Part shown: in pieces, positions 35,274 to 46,166 of the stretch
Layout of the letters: each line of letters starts with the position of its first letter
Position numbering within the stretch: position 1 is the first letter of the stretch
Source: Streptomyces showdoensis
GTDB taxonomy: Bacteria > Actinomycetota > Actinomycetes > Streptomycetales > Streptomycetaceae
NCBI RefSeq assembly: GCF_039535475.1
Contig: NZ_BAAAXG010000024.1
Span: 21,625-85,624 of the forward strand
DNA length: 64,000 nucleotides
Reading direction: 5' to 3'
The notes under the pieces: model-generated
Database searches by the model: none
What the model was told of the DNA's origin: nothing
Seen by the model: the letters and a program-made list of their open reading frames with translations, nothing else
Position numbers and translations under genes: made by a program

Positions 35274-35519
35274 ATGGACCTCGCAGGCGTAGCAGCCCTC
35301 GCGGCGCTCGCAGGCATTCCGGCGAGCGTACTGGTCGCGCACTGGCGAAAACTCACAGCCCTGCAACAGACTCACGCCCTGGACCAGGCAGCCCACGAGA
35401 CCCCTGGCCGCCCCTTTCGGGTGTCCTACCAGAGGGTGCCCGGTCCGGCGATGACCCAGCCGGCGTCGACGGGCTTGACCCAGAAGCTCAGTGCCACCTC
35501 GATTATCTGTGCGCGGTAG
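35274..35519 (+). CDS. Possible small membrane-anchored protein, doubtful
   Basis: 81 aa from the ATG at 35274: one hydrophobic N-terminal helix (LAGVAALAALAGIPASVLVA) then HWRKLTALQQTHALDQAAHE. The N-terminus looks real for a small streptomycete protein, but the last third overlaps an opposite-strand gene, so this may be a truncated remnant. Confidence 0.35.
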   Translation: MDLAGVAALAALAGIPASVLVAHWRKLTALQQTHALDQAAHETPGRPFRVSYQRVPGPAMTQPASTGLTQKLSATSIICAR

Positions 35520-35818
35520 GTGATCTCAACATAGAAATGGCTGCCGGTGTCGCCCCAGTGGAAGTCCGCGAGATTGAGTTCGCCGAGCCAGGACACATCC
35601 TGCTCCCACTCGTCGGCGGCAGGGCTTCCGCTCGCCTCGTCCTCATCGGAGCTTGCTTCGACGGACCCGGTCCACAGCGACTTGAGCACATGACGGACCG
35701 GGCTGTGGTCGATGAGCTGTCCGGCCTCATGGATTCTTCCGGCTCGGAGCAGGTCGAAGTAGCGGCGAACGACGGCTTCGGCATCCGCTTTGGCAGGGTG
35801 TTCCGTCCAGGTCCTCAC
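35426..35818 (-). CDS. Hypothetical protein (SnoaL-like length)
   Basis: 130 aa from a GTG at 35818. Sequence such as ADAEAVVRRYFDLLRAGRIH and DFHWGDTGSHFYVEITYRAQ suggests a cone-shaped NTF2/SnoaL-like fold, but I cannot assign a family. An upstream GTG is possible. Codon use is slightly less GC-biased than its neighbours. Confidence 0.55.
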   Translation of the reverse strand: MRTWTEHPAKADAEAVVRRYFDLLRAGRIHEAGQLIDHSPVRHVLKSLWTGSVEASSDEDEASGSPAADEWEQDVSWLGELNLADFHWGDTGSHFYVEITYRAQIIEVALSFWVKPVDAGWVIAGPGTLW

Positions 35819-36006
35819 CGCGCGATCGTACGAGTTCTCCCGTCGAGGATGAGGTACACCGTCATCGACGCGGCTCGTACTGCTTCGGCCAGCGTGGGGG
35901 CAAGGGCGGCCGGATGAGTTCGGCGGGGCCGGGCTTCGTGGTGGCCCGGCACGCCCTGCACGAGGGGCTTCACCCGGCCCGCCGAAAGCGAACGCGCGGC
36001 GCCCGG

Positions 36007-36360
36007 TCAGTCGGGCAGGGCGGGGCCGACGGGGAGCAGGTTGGTCGCTCCGGTGATGTCCAGCAGGCGGAGCATCTGGTGGCTGGGCACCGCGAGCCGC
36101 AGGATGCGGCCGGTGCGCCGCGCCTTCTCGGCCGCGGCCAGCAGCACGTTGAGCCCGGAGGAGTCGCAGAAGGAGGAGTTCCTCAAGTCGACGACCACCT
36201 CCGCCGATTCCGGCGCCCCGGCGAGGGCCTCGTCGAGGGCCGCGCGCCAGCGCGGCACGTGATGGATGTCCATGTCTCCGTGGATGTCGACGCGGACGAT
36301 GGGGCGGGCGGGGGAGCCGGTCCCGGTCCGGGGTTCCGTGGCCTTCGTGGGGGTATCCAT
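36007..36360 (-). CDS. STAS-domain anti-sigma factor antagonist
   Basis: 117 aa. VRVDIHGDMDIHHVPRWRAA, VVVDLRNSSFCDSSGLNVLL and GRILRLAVPSHQMLRLLDI are the SpoIIAA-like STAS core; the conserved Ser in FCDSSGL is the predicted phosphorylation site. It would bind an anti-sigma kinase of the RsbW type, none of which is encoded nearby. ATG at 36360. Confidence 0.88.
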   Translation of the reverse strand: MDTPTKATEPRTGTGSPARPIVRVDIHGDMDIHHVPRWRAALDEALAGAPESAEVVVDLRNSSFCDSSGLNVLLAAAEKARRTGRILRLAVPSHQMLRLLDITGATNLLPVGPALPD

Positions 36361-36916
36361 GGTGCACACCTTCTCCGTACCTGGCCCCTGCCCCGGGCCG
36401 GCCCGCGCATGCGCCCGCGTGCCCGGTCACGGAGCGCGGTGGGAGGCCCACCGCCGGCATCGGCGCACGGCGAGGACGGCCGGCCCGGCCGCAAGGGTTT
36501 CGTGGGCGGACAGTCTGACTTCGTCGATGAGGACACGCCTCCCGCCGGGTGCCTGCGCCGGGGCACGCGGTGGGGTCGCTGGCCGGCGGCGGGGGGCGAG
36601 CGCCCGGCACGGGCCTGGGCAGTCGCGCGGTGCCCGGAGAAGTGCCGGACGGCGTGCCGGGGGGTGGCGTCGTGGAAGGGGCGCGGGCGCCAGGGCGGAG
36701 TTCTCGGCCCCGGCGGAGCAGCCCGACGGTCCGGTGGGCGTGGTCACGCCCGCGGCCTGGGGCCGGCGGGGCGTCAGGACGAGGAACGTGGCGTCGACGG
36801 CCGGCAGTTCGGGCCGCCGGTCCTGGAGAGCGGCGGGCGGGAGGTCGGTCAGCGCGATCCGTGCGGCGTACGCACGCGGCCCGGTCGACTGCGGACCGGT
36901 ACCGCCCTGGGCGCGG
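36361..36916. other. 556-bp stretch with no gene recognised
   Basis: Between two STAS genes of the same strand. Several open frames are shadows without family motifs or ribosome-binding sites. A decayed gene is possible but I cannot support one. Confidence 0.4.
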
Positions 36917-37300
36917 TCACGGCCCCAGGAGGTGGAAGACGCGGTCGGTGCCGGTGAGTTTGAACAGCTGGTCCAGGTGGCGGGGCAGGGACCCGGTGAG
37001 GACGAGCCGACCGGTGTTGTGCGTGCGTAGGAGCACGTTGAGGAAGCTGGAGTCGCCGAAGGTGACCCCGCTCAGGTCGAGGAGGAGGCGGGTGGCGCCG
37101 TCGCCGCGCGTGTCGGTGATCGCCCGTTCCAGGCAGGCGACGGACTCCCGGTCGAACTCGCCGTCGGCCTGGAGCCGGGCGGTACCGTCGGCCCGTACGG
37201 GTTCGCGGAAGACGCCCGCGTCACGGGGCGCGCTGTAGAAGTAGTGGCCGTCGGACGTGACGGTGTAGGTGACCTCGTCGGTGCGGTCGCCGCTCGTCAT
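36917..37300 (-). CDS. STAS-domain anti-sigma factor antagonist
   Basis: 127 aa. LLLDLSGVTFGDSSFLNVLL carries the STAS Ser (GDSS), and RLVLTGSLPRHLDQLFKLTG the C-terminal helix. The N-terminal extension differs from the 36007 paralogue. ATG at 37300 follows AGGGAGGTG and overlaps the stop of the upstream gene (ATGA 37297-37300). Confidence 0.85.
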   Translation of the reverse strand: MTSGDRTDEVTYTVTSDGHYFYSAPRDAGVFREPVRADGTARLQADGEFDRESVACLERAITDTRGDGATRLLLDLSGVTFGDSSFLNVLLRTHNTGRLVLTGSLPRHLDQLFKLTGTDRVFHLLGP

Positions 37301-37596
37301 GACGATCCACCTCCCTGTGAGGAAAGGCCCGCCACGGCCGCCGGGGGCAGCCAGGGGCGGTCGGTGATCGTCAACGGCACGCCCAGGCCCTCGCAGAGCC
37401 GTCGCAGGCGCGCGAGGACGCTCAGGGACGCGGGACTGGCGGGGCCGTGGCACAGGTGCAGACGGACGCCGAGCGGCCGGTGGGCGGCGACCAGCTCCTG
37501 CACGAGCTGGACGGCGGCGGCACGGCTGGGGATGTCGAGATCGGCCGGAAGGCTCAAGGCCAGAACCCGGCCCCGGACGGTGTGCTCCACAGGCAT
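37297..37596 (-). CDS. STAS-like protein
   Basis: 99 aa from the ATG at 37596. ALSLPADLDIPSRAAAVQLV and RPLGVRLHLCHGPASPASLS resemble a degenerate STAS domain without the GDSS-type phosphorylation site (the loop has Pro-Ala-Ser). Translationally coupled to the next STAS gene, so the two may act together. Confidence 0.65.
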   Translation of the reverse strand: MPVEHTVRGRVLALSLPADLDIPSRAAAVQLVQELVAAHRPLGVRLHLCHGPASPASLSVLARLRRLCEGLGVPLTITDRPWLPPAAVAGLSSQGGGSS

Positions 37597-38035
37597 GAGG
37601 GGCTGCTTCCACCGGGCCGGCACGCACCGTCACCAGGCCGGACAAGGGCACGGTGCGGGCCGGGAGAGTGACGTTGCGTCGAATTCAGATGGTGACGGGG
37701 GCCGCCACGGATGACGTCAACGACCTGAGCCGGGAGGACAAGGAGTCCCGGCCGTTCGGCGAGCGGAAGAACCAACCCTCCGGGCTGGAGTGAAGCGCAC
37801 CCCAGTGCGCGTCCACTCACCTTCTGGCACTTCCCACGGTACGCCTTTGCCCGGCAGAGGAAACACGAGGCACCTCGCGCCGCCCCGCGCCGGGCGCAGC
37901 CGTTCGCTCCGCCGACGCGTCGAGGCATCCGCGGGTTCCCGCTGACGGCGGTGGCGCTTCGGCGCCCGTCCCGCGCCGCCGGCCGGGCGGCCGCGGGGTA
38001 CGGGCGCCCCGGCTACCCGGAGGAGACGGTCATGG
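37597..38035. other. 439-bp intergenic stretch
   Basis: No gene, RNA or repeat recognised. It separates the STAS pair from the phosphoketolase 3' end and contains a short less GC-rich part (about 37675-37740) suitable for a promoter. Confidence 0.4.
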
Positions 38036-40462
38036 TCACGTGACCTCCGGATCCGTACCGTCCGCAGGTCCCCGGCTCGGGCGCCACCGCCACTCGGCGA
38101 CCTCGGGCAGATCGGCGCCGTGCTCGCGGATCCACGCGTGGTGGACGGTGCGCCGATCGGCCATGTGCTGCCGGACGGCGGCCGCGCGGACGGCGAGGCC
38201 GGGAACACGGTCGATGACGTCCATCACGAGCCGGAACCGGTCGACGTCGTTGCGGACCACCATGTCGAAGGGAGTGGTCGTGGTACCGGACTCCTTGTAG
38301 CCGCGAACGTGGAGCTGCCGGTGGCCGGACCGGCGGTAGGTCAGCCGGTGGATGAGCCAGGGGTAGCCGTGGTACGCGAAGACCACGGGCCTGTCCGGGG
38401 TGAACAGCCCGTCGTAGGCGAGATCGGTCATGCCGTGGGGGTGCTCCTCGTGCGGGAGGAGGGTGGTCAGGTCGACGACGTTGACCACGCGTACGGCGAG
38501 CGACGGCAGGTGTTCCCGCAACAGCTGTGCGGCGGCCAGGACCTCCTGGGTGGGCACGTCACCGGCACAGGCGAGCACCACATCCGGTCCGCCTCCGTGC
38601 TCCGTGCCCGCCCAGTCCCAGATGCCGGCTCCGCGCGCGCAGTGCGCTCGGGCGTCGTCCAGCGACAGCCAGTCGGGGCAGGGCTGCTTCCCGGCCACGA
38701 TCACGTTGACCTGGTCACGGCTGCGCAGCGCCTGGTCGGCGACGGCGAGAAGGGTGTTGGCGTCCGGAGGGAGAAAGACGCGGACCACCTCGGGGCTCTT
38801 GTTCAGGACGTGGTCGACGAAGCCCGGATCCTGGTGGGAGAAGCCGTTGTGGTCCTGTCGCCAGACATGGGAGGTGAGCAGATAGGTGAGGGAGGGCACG
38901 GGCGCGCGCCACGGCAGCCGGCTCGCCGTCCGCAGCCACTTGATGTGCTGGTTGACCATCGAGTCGACGATGTGGACGAACGCTTCGTAGCAGGAGTACA
39001 GGCCGTGTCGTCCGGTGAGCAGGTACCCCTCCAGCCACCCCTGGCAGAGGTGCTCGGACAGCACCTCCATCACCCGGCCGTGCCGGTCCAGATGCTCGTC
39101 GGTGCCCAGAACGGCAGCCTGCCACGCCTTGCCGGTGGCGCCGTAGACGTCCTGGAGCCGGTTGGAGGCCGTCTCGTCCGGGCCGAAGAGCCGGAAGTCC
39201 CTCCGGGAGCGGGTCGCCCGCATGAGCACTTCGAGGAGACCGCCGAGGACCCGGGTGGGTTCGTGCAGGCTCGCGCCCGGGGAGACGACGGACACCGCAT
39301 GGTCCTCCAGCGGCGGGACCGGCAGCTCTCGGGTGAGCAGGCCCCCGTTGGCGTACGGTGTGGCCCCCAGGCGCGCGGTGCCGCGCGGAACACAGGCCAG
39401 GACGTCCGCGACGGGCCGTCCGTCCGCGTCGAACAGCTCCTGCGGCCGGTACGAGCGCAGCCACCGCTCCAGCAGCCGCAGGTGCTCCGGGTTCTCGCGG
39501 ACCTCCGCGAGGGGGACCTGGTGGGCGCGCCAGGTGCCTTCGACGGGCTGGCCGTCCACCTCCGCCGGGCCGGTCCATCCCTTCGGGGTGCGCAGGACGA
39601 TCAGCGGCCAGCGCGCCCGCTCGGTGACCCCTTCCTCCCGGGCGGCCCGCTGGGTCCGGGCGATCATGTCCAGGGCGCGGTCGAAGGCGGCGGCCATGGT
39701 CCGGTGGACCCGGGCGGGATCGTCGCCGGCCACCACGAGGGGCTCGTGGCCGTATCCCCTCAGCAGGGCCTGGAGCTCCTCCTCGGGGAGCCGGGCGAGC
39801 ACCGTGGGGTTGGAGATCTTGTACCCGTTGAGGTGCAGGATCGGCAGCACGGCACCGTCGTGGACGGGGTCGAGGAACTTGTTCGAGTGCCAGGAGGCCG
39901 CCAGCGGCCCGGTCTCCGCCTCGCCGTCGCCGATGACGCAGGCCACGACCAGCCCGGGGCGGTCGAAGGCGGCACCGTAGGCATGGGCCAGGGAGTAGCC
40001 GAGCTCGCCCCCTTCGTGGATGGAGCCGGGGACCTCGGGGGCGACATGGCTCGGAACCCCGCCGGGAAAGGAGAACTGCCGGAAGAGCCGCGCCATGCCC
40101 GCCGCGTCCCGGGACACGTCCGGATCGACCTCGCTGTAGCTGCCCTCCAGCCAGGCGTTCGCGAGGACGGACGGCCCGCCGTGCCCGGGCCCCCAGACGC
40201 ACATGGCCTCCAGCTCCCGGGCCCGGATCACCCGGTTCAGATGCGTGTACACCAGGTTGAGCCCCGGTGAGGTGCCCCAGTGGCCCAGCAGCCTCGGCTT
40301 GATGTGCTCGGGCCGCAGCGGCTCGGTGAGCAGCGGGTTGGCCATGAGATAGATCTGGCCCGCCGCGAGATAGTTCGCGGCCCGCCAGTGGGCGTCGAGG
40401 GTCCGCAACTCGTCGTCGGTCACGGCTCCGGCGCCGTGCTCCGGGGGTCCTTCCGCGGCCAT
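38036..40462 (-). CDS. Phosphoketolase (XFP)
   Basis: 808 aa, the usual XFP length. Splits xylulose 5-phosphate or fructose 6-phosphate into acetyl phosphate with thiamine diphosphate. Seen: [56 protein letters not shown] (ThDP-binding), and [16 protein letters not shown]. The ATG at 40462 is chosen over an upstream GTG at 40510 because GGAGG with a 5-nt spacer precedes it. Likely a cytoplasmic carbon-overflow or acetate-supply enzyme. Confidence 0.95.
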   Translation of the reverse strand: MAAEGPPEHGAGAVTDDELRTLDAHWRAANYLAAGQIYLMANPLLTEPLRPEHIKPRLLGHWGTSPGLNLVYTHLNRVIRARELEAMCVWGPGHGGPSVLANAWLEGSYSEVDPDVSRDAAGMARLFRQFSFPGGVPSHVAPEVPGSIHEGGELGYSLAHAYGAAFDRPGLVVACVIGDGEAETGPLAASWHSNKFLDPVHDGAVLPILHLNGYKISNPTVLARLPEEELQALLRGYGHEPLVVAGDDPARVHRTMAAAFDRALDMIARTQRAAREEGVTERARWPLIVLRTPKGWTGPAEVDGQPVEGTWRAHQVPLAEVRENPEHLRLLERWLRSYRPQELFDADGRPVADVLACVPRGTARLGATPYANGGLLTRELPVPPLEDHAVSVVSPGASLHEPTRVLGGLLEVLMRATRSRRDFRLFGPDETASNRLQDVYGATGKAWQAAVLGTDEHLDRHGRVMEVLSEHLCQGWLEGYLLTGRHGLYSCYEAFVHIVDSMVNQHIKWLRTASRLPWRAPVPSLTYLLTSHVWRQDHNGFSHQDPGFVDHVLNKSPEVVRVFLPPDANTLLAVADQALRSRDQVNVIVAGKQPCPDWLSLDDARAHCARGAGIWDWAGTEHGGGPDVVLACAGDVPTQEVLAAAQLLREHLPSLAVRVVNVVDLTTLLPHEEHPHGMTDLAYDGLFTPDRPVVFAYHGYPWLIHRLTYRRSGHRQLHVRGYKESGTTTTPFDMVVRNDVDRFRLVMDVIDRVPGLAVRAAAVRQHMADRRTVHHAWIREHGADLPEVAEWRWRPSRGPADGTDPEVT

Positions 40463-40652
40463 GAGAGCCTCCAGGGGTGGGGCGGGGGGCTTCTTCGTAT
40501 GGTCCGGCACCGGTCAGGCCGGGGCTGACGACCAGAGCACCCCGCTGTGGGCCCCGGAGAGCGTGCGCGTCCTCGAGGACGCGCACGCCACTCCGACCCG
40601 GCGTGCGGCATTCCCGTACCGTGCCGACTTCCTACCTGCTCCGGGCGCGGGA

Positions 40653-42113
40653 CTACGCGGCCCGTCCGGCCCGCACGCCGTCGGCGACGCGCCGGCCGAT
40701 GCCGGGGTCGATGTGGGTCCAGTACGTGAACGCGCGCTCCAGGACCGGTTCGCTCACGCCGTCCAGGAGGTGGCCGACCACGTTGTCCACGAGCCGGTCG
40801 CGCGCCGCGTCGTCGAGGACCTCGCGGACGAGGGTGCCCGCCTGGCCCCAGTCGTCGTCCTCGGGGTGCGCGACGTACGCCGCTCGGGTGATCTCCCCTT
40901 CCACGGACCAGCTCGGCGGGTTGCCGTGGTGCTCGGTGTCAGCGGCGGGACCGCCCTTGGAGTTCGGGGCGTAGACCGGGTCCGAGCTCGTGCGATAGGC
41001 CATCGCGCCGTCCTTCGAATACGTGTGGACGTCGACGACCGGAGCGTTCACCGGAAGCTGCTGGTAATTGGTGCCGATGCGGGCCCGGTGGGCGTCCGCG
41101 TAGGAGAAGAGCCGGGCCAGCAGCATCCGGTCCGGGCTCGGACCGATCCCGGGGACGAAGTTGTTCGGCTGGAACGCCGCCTGCTCGATCTGGGCGTGGT
41201 TGTCGGTGGGGTTGCGGTCCAGCGTCATCCGGCCCACCGGGATGAGCGGGTAGTCGCCGTGCGGCCACACCTTGGTCAGGTCGAACGGGTTGAACCGGTA
41301 GCCCGCCGCGTCCTCGTACGGCATGACCTGCACGTGCAGGGTCCAGGACGGGAAGTCGCCGTCCCGGATGTGCTCGAACAGGTCCCGCACGTGGCAGTCG
41401 GTGTCGACGCCCGCCATGCGGTCGGCCTCGGCCTGGGTGAGGAACTCGACGCCCTGGTCCGTCTTGAAGTGGTACTTCACCCAGAAACGCTCACCGGCGG
41501 CGTTGATCCACATGTACGTGTGCGAGGTGTAGCCGTTCATGTGCCGCCAGGTCCGGGGCACGCCGCGGTCGCCCATCAGCCAGGTGACCTGGTGCGCGGA
41601 CTCGGGGGAGAGCGTCCAGAAGTCCCACTGCATGTCGTGGTCGCGCAGGTTGCTGTCCGCGCGGCGCTTCTGGGACCGGATGAAGTGCTGGAACTTCATC
41701 GGATCCTTGACGAAGAACACGGGCGTGTTGTTGCCGACCATGTCGTAATTGCCTTCGGACGTGTAGAACTTCACCGCGAACCCACGCGGATCCCGCCACG
41801 TGTCCGGGCTCCCGCGCTCACCGGCCACCGTGGAGAAGCGGGCCACCAGGTCGGTGCGCGCCCCCGGCTGGAACAACGCGGCCCTGGTGTAGCGGCTGAC
41901 GTCGTGCGTGACCTCGAACCGCCCGAACGCCCCACTGCCCTTCGCGTGCGGCTGGCGCTCCGGGATGCGCTCCCGGTTGAACTGCGCCATCTGCTCGATC
42001 AGATAGGCGTCCTGCAGGAGAACGGGCCCCGCCGGCCCCACGGTGAGCGAATGCTCGTCGCTCTCCACCGGCGCCCCGGAGTCGGTCGTCGTCGCAGGTC
42101 GGCTCTCCGTCAT
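40653..42113 (-). CDS. katA: Monofunctional haem catalase
   Basis: 486 aa, small-subunit catalase. [20 protein letters not shown] and [20 protein letters not shown] form the active site; the proximal haem Tyr lies in [14 protein letters not shown]. Removes hydrogen peroxide. No SigK-type element was seen upstream, so it is probably under another regulator. Divergent from the molybdenum oxidoreductase gene. Confidence 0.95.
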   Translation of the reverse strand: MTESRPATTTDSGAPVESDEHSLTVGPAGPVLLQDAYLIEQMAQFNRERIPERQPHAKGSGAFGRFEVTHDVSRYTRAALFQPGARTDLVARFSTVAGERGSPDTWRDPRGFAVKFYTSEGNYDMVGNNTPVFFVKDPMKFQHFIRSQKRRADSNLRDHDMQWDFWTLSPESAHQVTWLMGDRGVPRTWRHMNGYTSHTYMWINAAGERFWVKYHFKTDQGVEFLTQAEADRMAGVDTDCHVRDLFEHIRDGDFPSWTLHVQVMPYEDAAGYRFNPFDLTKVWPHGDYPLIPVGRMTLDRNPTDNHAQIEQAAFQPNNFVPGIGPSPDRMLLARLFSYADAHRARIGTNYQQLPVNAPVVDVHTYSKDGAMAYRTSSDPVYAPNSKGGPAADTEHHGNPPSWSVEGEITRAAYVAHPEDDDWGQAGTLVREVLDDAARDRLVDNVVGHLLDGVSEPVLERAFTYWTHIDPGIGRRVADGVRAGRAA

Positions 42114-42467
42114 CTCCACGCCCTTCGTCGTCGGCACATGCCACCTCACCACCCTGACCCCGCTCGCCTTCCCCCGCGACCCGAGAACAGTCGCCGCCCG
42201 GTCGAGCGCCCCGTCGCAAAGGAGCCGACCGCCGTGCGGGCCGGAGTCGTGGCGCTGCGGGCACGGTGCCCCGACGCCGACGCCGACGCCGACGCTCGAC
42301 CGCGCGACGTACGACCGCGCGACGTACGACGGCGGGGCGCGGTCTCGGGTCGAAAGGCTCGACCTGCTGGTGACTCTCGGCCTCGTGGGTCCGGGACCCT
42401 CGCCGCTCGTCCGGCGGCCGCGCAGCCCGTTGGATGAAAGGTGAGCGTTCGAGTGCGGGAGGCAGCT
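42114..42467. other. 354-bp divergent region with short repeats
   Basis: Between katA and the molybdenum oxidoreductase gene. CGACGC recurs in tandem at 42272-42295, then a 15-bp unit is repeated exactly at 42301-42315 and 42316-42330. The repeats could be operator sites or slippage products. No gene seen. Confidence 0.5.
42301..42330 (+). repeat. Tandem 15-bp duplication
   Basis: CGCGCGACGTACGAC occurs twice head to tail upstream of the molybdenum oxidoreductase gene. Each unit contains GACGTACGAC, a near-palindrome around GTAC, so a regulator site is conceivable. Confidence 0.6.
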
Positions 42468-45400
42468 GTGGTCCAGGAGAAGCGGGGGTTCTGCACCCTC
42501 TGCAAGTCGCGCTGCGGGGCGGTCTTCACGATCGAGGACGGCCGGCTGACCGGCGTGCGGCCCGACCCCGACCACCCGACCGGCGCGGCGATGTGCCCCA
42601 AGGGCCGCTCCGCCCCCGAGATCGCCCACAGCACCCGCAGGCTGACCACCCCCCTGCGCCGGACCAACCCCAAGTCCGACCCGGATCCGGGCTGGGTGCC
42701 CGTCTCGTGGGACGAGGCGATGACCGAGATCGCCGAGAAGCTCTCGGCCATCTCGGCGCAGAGCGGCCCCGAGGCGGTCGCGTTCGCCGTGGCCACGCCC
42801 TCCGGGACCATGGTGTCCGACGCCACCGAATGGATCGAGCGCTTCATCCGCACCTTCGGCAGCCCGAACACCGTCTACAGCGCCGAGATCTGCAACTGGC
42901 ACAAGGACGCCGCCCACGCCTTCACCTTCGGAAACCCCCTGCCCCCGCCCGACTACGCCAACGCCGAGCTCGCCCTCCTCTGGGGCTTCAACCCCGCCAA
43001 GACCTGGCTCGCCCAGTCCACCGCCCTCTCCGCCGCACAGGCGAAGGGCACCAAGCTCGCCGTGGTCGACCCGCGCCGGTCCACCAGCGCCCTGCGCGCC
43101 GACCGGTGGCTGCGCGTCCGGCCGGGGACCGACGCGGCCCTGGCCCTGGGCCTCGCCCACCTCCTCATCGACAGCGGCCGGTACGACGAGGCCTTCGTCC
43201 GGGCCTGGACCAACGCCCCGCTCCTGGTCCGCGGCGACACCGGACGCTTCCTCCGCGCGAACGAGCTCCCCGACGCCTGCGACGATCCCGAGGACGCCGC
43301 CGGCACCGCATTCGCCGTGTACGACGAGGAAGCCGGGCAGGCCGAGCCGTACGACACCACCCGGGCCGCCTCCCGACCCGAACGCTTCGCCCTGCGCGGC
43401 ACCCATCACATCACCCTCCGTGACGGTTCGGCCGTTGCCTGCGCACCCGCCTTCGAGCGGTACGCCCGTGCCTGCGCCGCCTGGACCCCGGACCGCGTGG
43501 CGGCCGCCACCTGGATCCCCGAGCGGGAGATCCGGGCCCTCGCCGACGACATCGCAGCCGCGTCCTCGGTCACGTACTACGGCTGGACCGGGGTCGGACA
43601 GAGCGCGAACGCCACGCAGACCGAGCGGGCTCTCGCCACCCTCTACGCGCTGACCGGAAGCTACGACAGCCCCGGAGGCAACCGCGTCGTGCCCGCTCCC
43701 GCCTACAACCCGGCCTCCTTCCCCGGACAGATCGACCCCGCCCAACGCGCCAAGGCCCTCGGCCTCGCCGAACACCCCCTGGGCCCGCAGACCACCGGCT
43801 ACATCAACTCCGGGGACCTGTGCACGGCCATCGAGACGGGCCACCCCTACCCGGTCCGCGCCCTCATCGGCTTCGGCTCCAACCTCGTCGTCTCCCAGCC
43901 GGACTCCGACCGCACCGCGCGGGCCCTGACGGCCCTCGACTTCCAGGTCCACCTGGACCTCTTCCACAACCCGACCAGCACCACCGCCGACCTCGTCCTC
44001 CCGGTCAACAGCGCCTACGAGCACGAGGCCCTGCGCTTCGGCTTCGAGGTCAGCCACCGCGCCCAGGAGCACGTCCAGCTGCGGCCGCGCATGGTCGAAC
44101 CGCAGGGCGAATCGCGCAGCGACACCGAGGTCGTCTTCGACCTCGCCTGCCGCCTGGGCATGGGCACGGCCTTCTTCGACGGCGACATCGAAGCCGCCTG
44201 GAACTGGCAGCTCGAACCGCTCGGCCTCACCACCGACGAGCTGCGCCGCAGCCCCGGCGGCAGGCGCATACCCTGCGAGCCGGCCCACTGCCGGTACGCC
44301 GCCCCCGCGACGGACCCCGACCTCGGCGTCCAGGACGGCACCGTGACCGGTTTCGCCACCCCCACCCGGCGCGTGGAGCTCTACTCCGAGCGGCTCCTGG
44401 AACACGGCTACCCGCCCGTGCCCGAACACCGCGACCCCACCCCCACGGACGCCGCGTACCCCCTGGTGCTGACCTGTGCCAAGCACGGCTACTTCGTCCA
44501 CAGCCAGCAGCGCTCACTGACCTCGCTGCGCCGTCGCGCCACCGACCCGTCGGTCGACATCCACCCCCGCACCGCGGCCTCCCACGGCATCAGCGCGGGG
44601 GACTGGGTCGAGGTCGCCACCCGGCGGGGCGCCATCCGGCTGCGCGCCCGACTCGACGACTCCCTGCACCCCGCGGTCGTCGTCGGCGAGTACGGCTGGT
44701 GGCAGGACGCTCCCGACCTGGCCCTGCCGGGTGCCGCCCCGACGAACGAGACGGGCAGCAACTACAACCGGCTCGTCGACCACGCCGTCACCGATCCGCT
44801 CAGCGGCTCCACCCCGCTGCGCTCGGCCGCGTGCCGGATCACCCCGGCGGCCGGGAACACCTCCTGGGCCGGCACACGCGCCTTCACCATCACCTCCTCG
44901 ACCGAGATCAGCCCCGGCGTCCGCACCCTCCGGCTGGTCCCACAGGACGGCGCCCCCCTGCCGGACCACCGCCCCGGCCAGCACCTGACCGTACGCGCCG
45001 AGAACCCGGACGGCACCGTCCAGGACCCCTCCCAGGGGCGCAGCTACTCGCTCGTGGGACCCGCCCTCGAAACGGACCGCCGCGACTACCGCCTCGCGGT
45101 CCGGAAGATCGCCGGCGGCGCCCTCTCCACCTGGCTCCACGAAGAAGCGGCGGTCGGCGACCTGCTCCACGTGACGAGCCCCGCCGGCGTGTTCGCCCTC
45201 CCCACGCACACCGACAGGCCCGTGGTCCTCCTCGCCGGCGGCATCGGCATCACGCCGTTCCTCAGCTACCTCGAAACCCTCGCCGCCACCGGCGGATCGG
45301 TCCCCGAAGTCGTCCTGCACTACGGCAACCCCAACAGCGCCGACCACCCGTTCAAGGACCGGCTGCGCGAACTGGCGCGCCGCATACCGGCCCTGACGGT

Positions 45401-45905
45401 CGTCGACCACTACGCCGCCCCCGCGGCGACCGACACACGCGGGCGCGACTACGACCGGGAAGGGTTCATCGGCGTCGACGACATCGACCCCACCCTGTTC
45501 GAACGCCGCGCACGCTTCTACATGTGCGGTCCCCAGCCGATGATGGACGCGCTCACCGGTGCCCTCGTCGGCCGCGGAGTCCCGCCGTTCGAGGTGTTCA
45601 GCGAGAGGTTCCGTCTCCTGCGCAGGGACGTGGCGGTGCCCGACGGCGCCGAGTACACCGTGACCTTCGCGCGCAGCGGCCGCAGCGCACGGTGGCGCAA
45701 GGGCGACGGCGTCCTCCTCGCCCTCGGCGAGGCCGCCGGCGTGGTCATGCCGAGCGGCTGCCGCGTCGGCCAGTGCGAGAGCTGCGCCTGCACCGTTCTC
45801 AAGGGCACCGCTGCCCACCTGGTGCCCCCGTCGGAGGACCTCCCGGAGTCCGAAGTCCTCACCTGCCAGTCCCAGCCGACCTCGGACCTGGTCCTGGACG
45901 TGTGA
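42468..45905 (+). CDS. Molybdopterin oxidoreductase fused to a flavin reductase and [2Fe-2S] ferredoxin
   Basis: 1145 aa. N-terminal [4Fe-4S] site C-x2-C-x3-C ... C ([13 protein letters not shown] ... AAMCPKG), then the DMSO-reductase-family core with a Cys ([12 protein letters not shown]) that may bind molybdenum, and a C-terminal cofactor domain through about residue 800. Next is an FNR-like unit ([47 protein letters not shown]), ending with a plant-type ferredoxin (C-x4-C-x2-C ... [20 protein letters not shown]). It therefore carries its own electron supply from NAD(P)H. GTG at 42468 chosen over 42441 because GGGAGG sits 5 nt before it. Substrate unknown. Confidence 0.9.
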   Translation: MVQEKRGFCTLCKSRCGAVFTIEDGRLTGVRPDPDHPTGAAMCPKGRSAPEIAHSTRRLTTPLRRTNPKSDPDPGWVPVSWDEAMTEIAEKLSAISAQSGPEAVAFAVATPSGTMVSDATEWIERFIRTFGSPNTVYSAEICNWHKDAAHAFTFGNPLPPPDYANAELALLWGFNPAKTWLAQSTALSAAQAKGTKLAVVDPRRSTSALRADRWLRVRPGTDAALALGLAHLLIDSGRYDEAFVRAWTNAPLLVRGDTGRFLRANELPDACDDPEDAAGTAFAVYDEEAGQAEPYDTTRAASRPERFALRGTHHITLRDGSAVACAPAFERYARACAAWTPDRVAAATWIPEREIRALADDIAAASSVTYYGWTGVGQSANATQTERALATLYALTGSYDSPGGNRVVPAPAYNPASFPGQIDPAQRAKALGLAEHPLGPQTTGYINSGDLCTAIETGHPYPVRALIGFGSNLVVSQPDSDRTARALTALDFQVHLDLFHNPTSTTADLVLPVNSAYEHEALRFGFEVSHRAQEHVQLRPRMVEPQGESRSDTEVVFDLACRLGMGTAFFDGDIEAAWNWQLEPLGLTTDELRRSPGGRRIPCEPAHCRYAAPATDPDLGVQDGTVTGFATPTRRVELYSERLLEHGYPPVPEHRDPTPTDAAYPLVLTCAKHGYFVHSQQRSLTSLRRRATDPSVDIHPRTAASHGISAGDWVEVATRRGAIRLRARLDDSLHPAVVVGEYGWWQDAPDLALPGAAPTNETGSNYNRLVDHAVTDPLSGSTPLRSAACRITPAAGNTSWAGTRAFTITSSTEISPGVRTLRLVPQDGAPLPDHRPGQHLTVRAENPDGTVQDPSQGRSYSLVGPALETDRRDYRLAVRKIAGGALSTWLHEEAAVGDLLHVTSPAGVFALPTHTDRPVVLLAGGIGITPFLSYLETLAATGGSVPEVVLHYGNPNSADHPFKDRLRELARRIPALTVVDHYAAPAATDTRGRDYDREGFIGVDDIDPTLFERRARFYMCGPQPMMDALTGALVGRGVPPFEVFSERFRLLRRDVAVPDGAEYTVTFARSGRSARWRKGDGVLLALGEAAGVVMPSGCRVGQCESCACTVLKGTAAHLVPPSEDLPESEVLTCQSQPTSDLVLDV

Positions 45906-45925
45906 GCCCGCGCTGCGCGTACCGT

Positions 45926-46024
45926 GTCCGAGCCGTCCGAGCCGTCCGAGCCGTCCGAGCCGTCCGAGCCGTCCGAGCCGTCCGAGCCGTCCGAGCCGTC
46001 CGAGCCGTCCGAGCCGTCCGAGCC
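45926..46024 (+). repeat. 11-copy tandem repeat of a 9-bp unit
   Basis: Perfect GTCCGAGCC repeated eleven times, starting 20 nt after the oxidoreductase stop. In one frame it would spell Ser-Glu-Pro repeats, but there is no start or domain context, so it is non-coding. Such minisatellites are unstable by slippage. Confidence 0.9.
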
Positions 46025-46166
46025 GGCGCGTGCGCGTGGGACGAAAGGACGGGCGAGCGACCGCGCTCCCTGCCGCGGACCGGGCCGAGGCCGAGCTGAC
46101 GGCAGGTGTCCGAGCGCGCCGGGAGGGCACCCCCCATGGGGCAGCCCTCCCCGTGCCGGCCGCTGG

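Noticed and set aside
40653..44501. A 1282-aa reverse frame including catalase
   Set aside because: Only the last 486 residues are catalase; the rest is the antisense of the molybdenum oxidoreductase gene.
45820..46099. Ser-Glu-Pro repeat protein encoded by the 9-bp array
   Set aside because: No independent start, ribosome-binding site or flanking domain; the repeat is open in every frame because the unit is a multiple of three.
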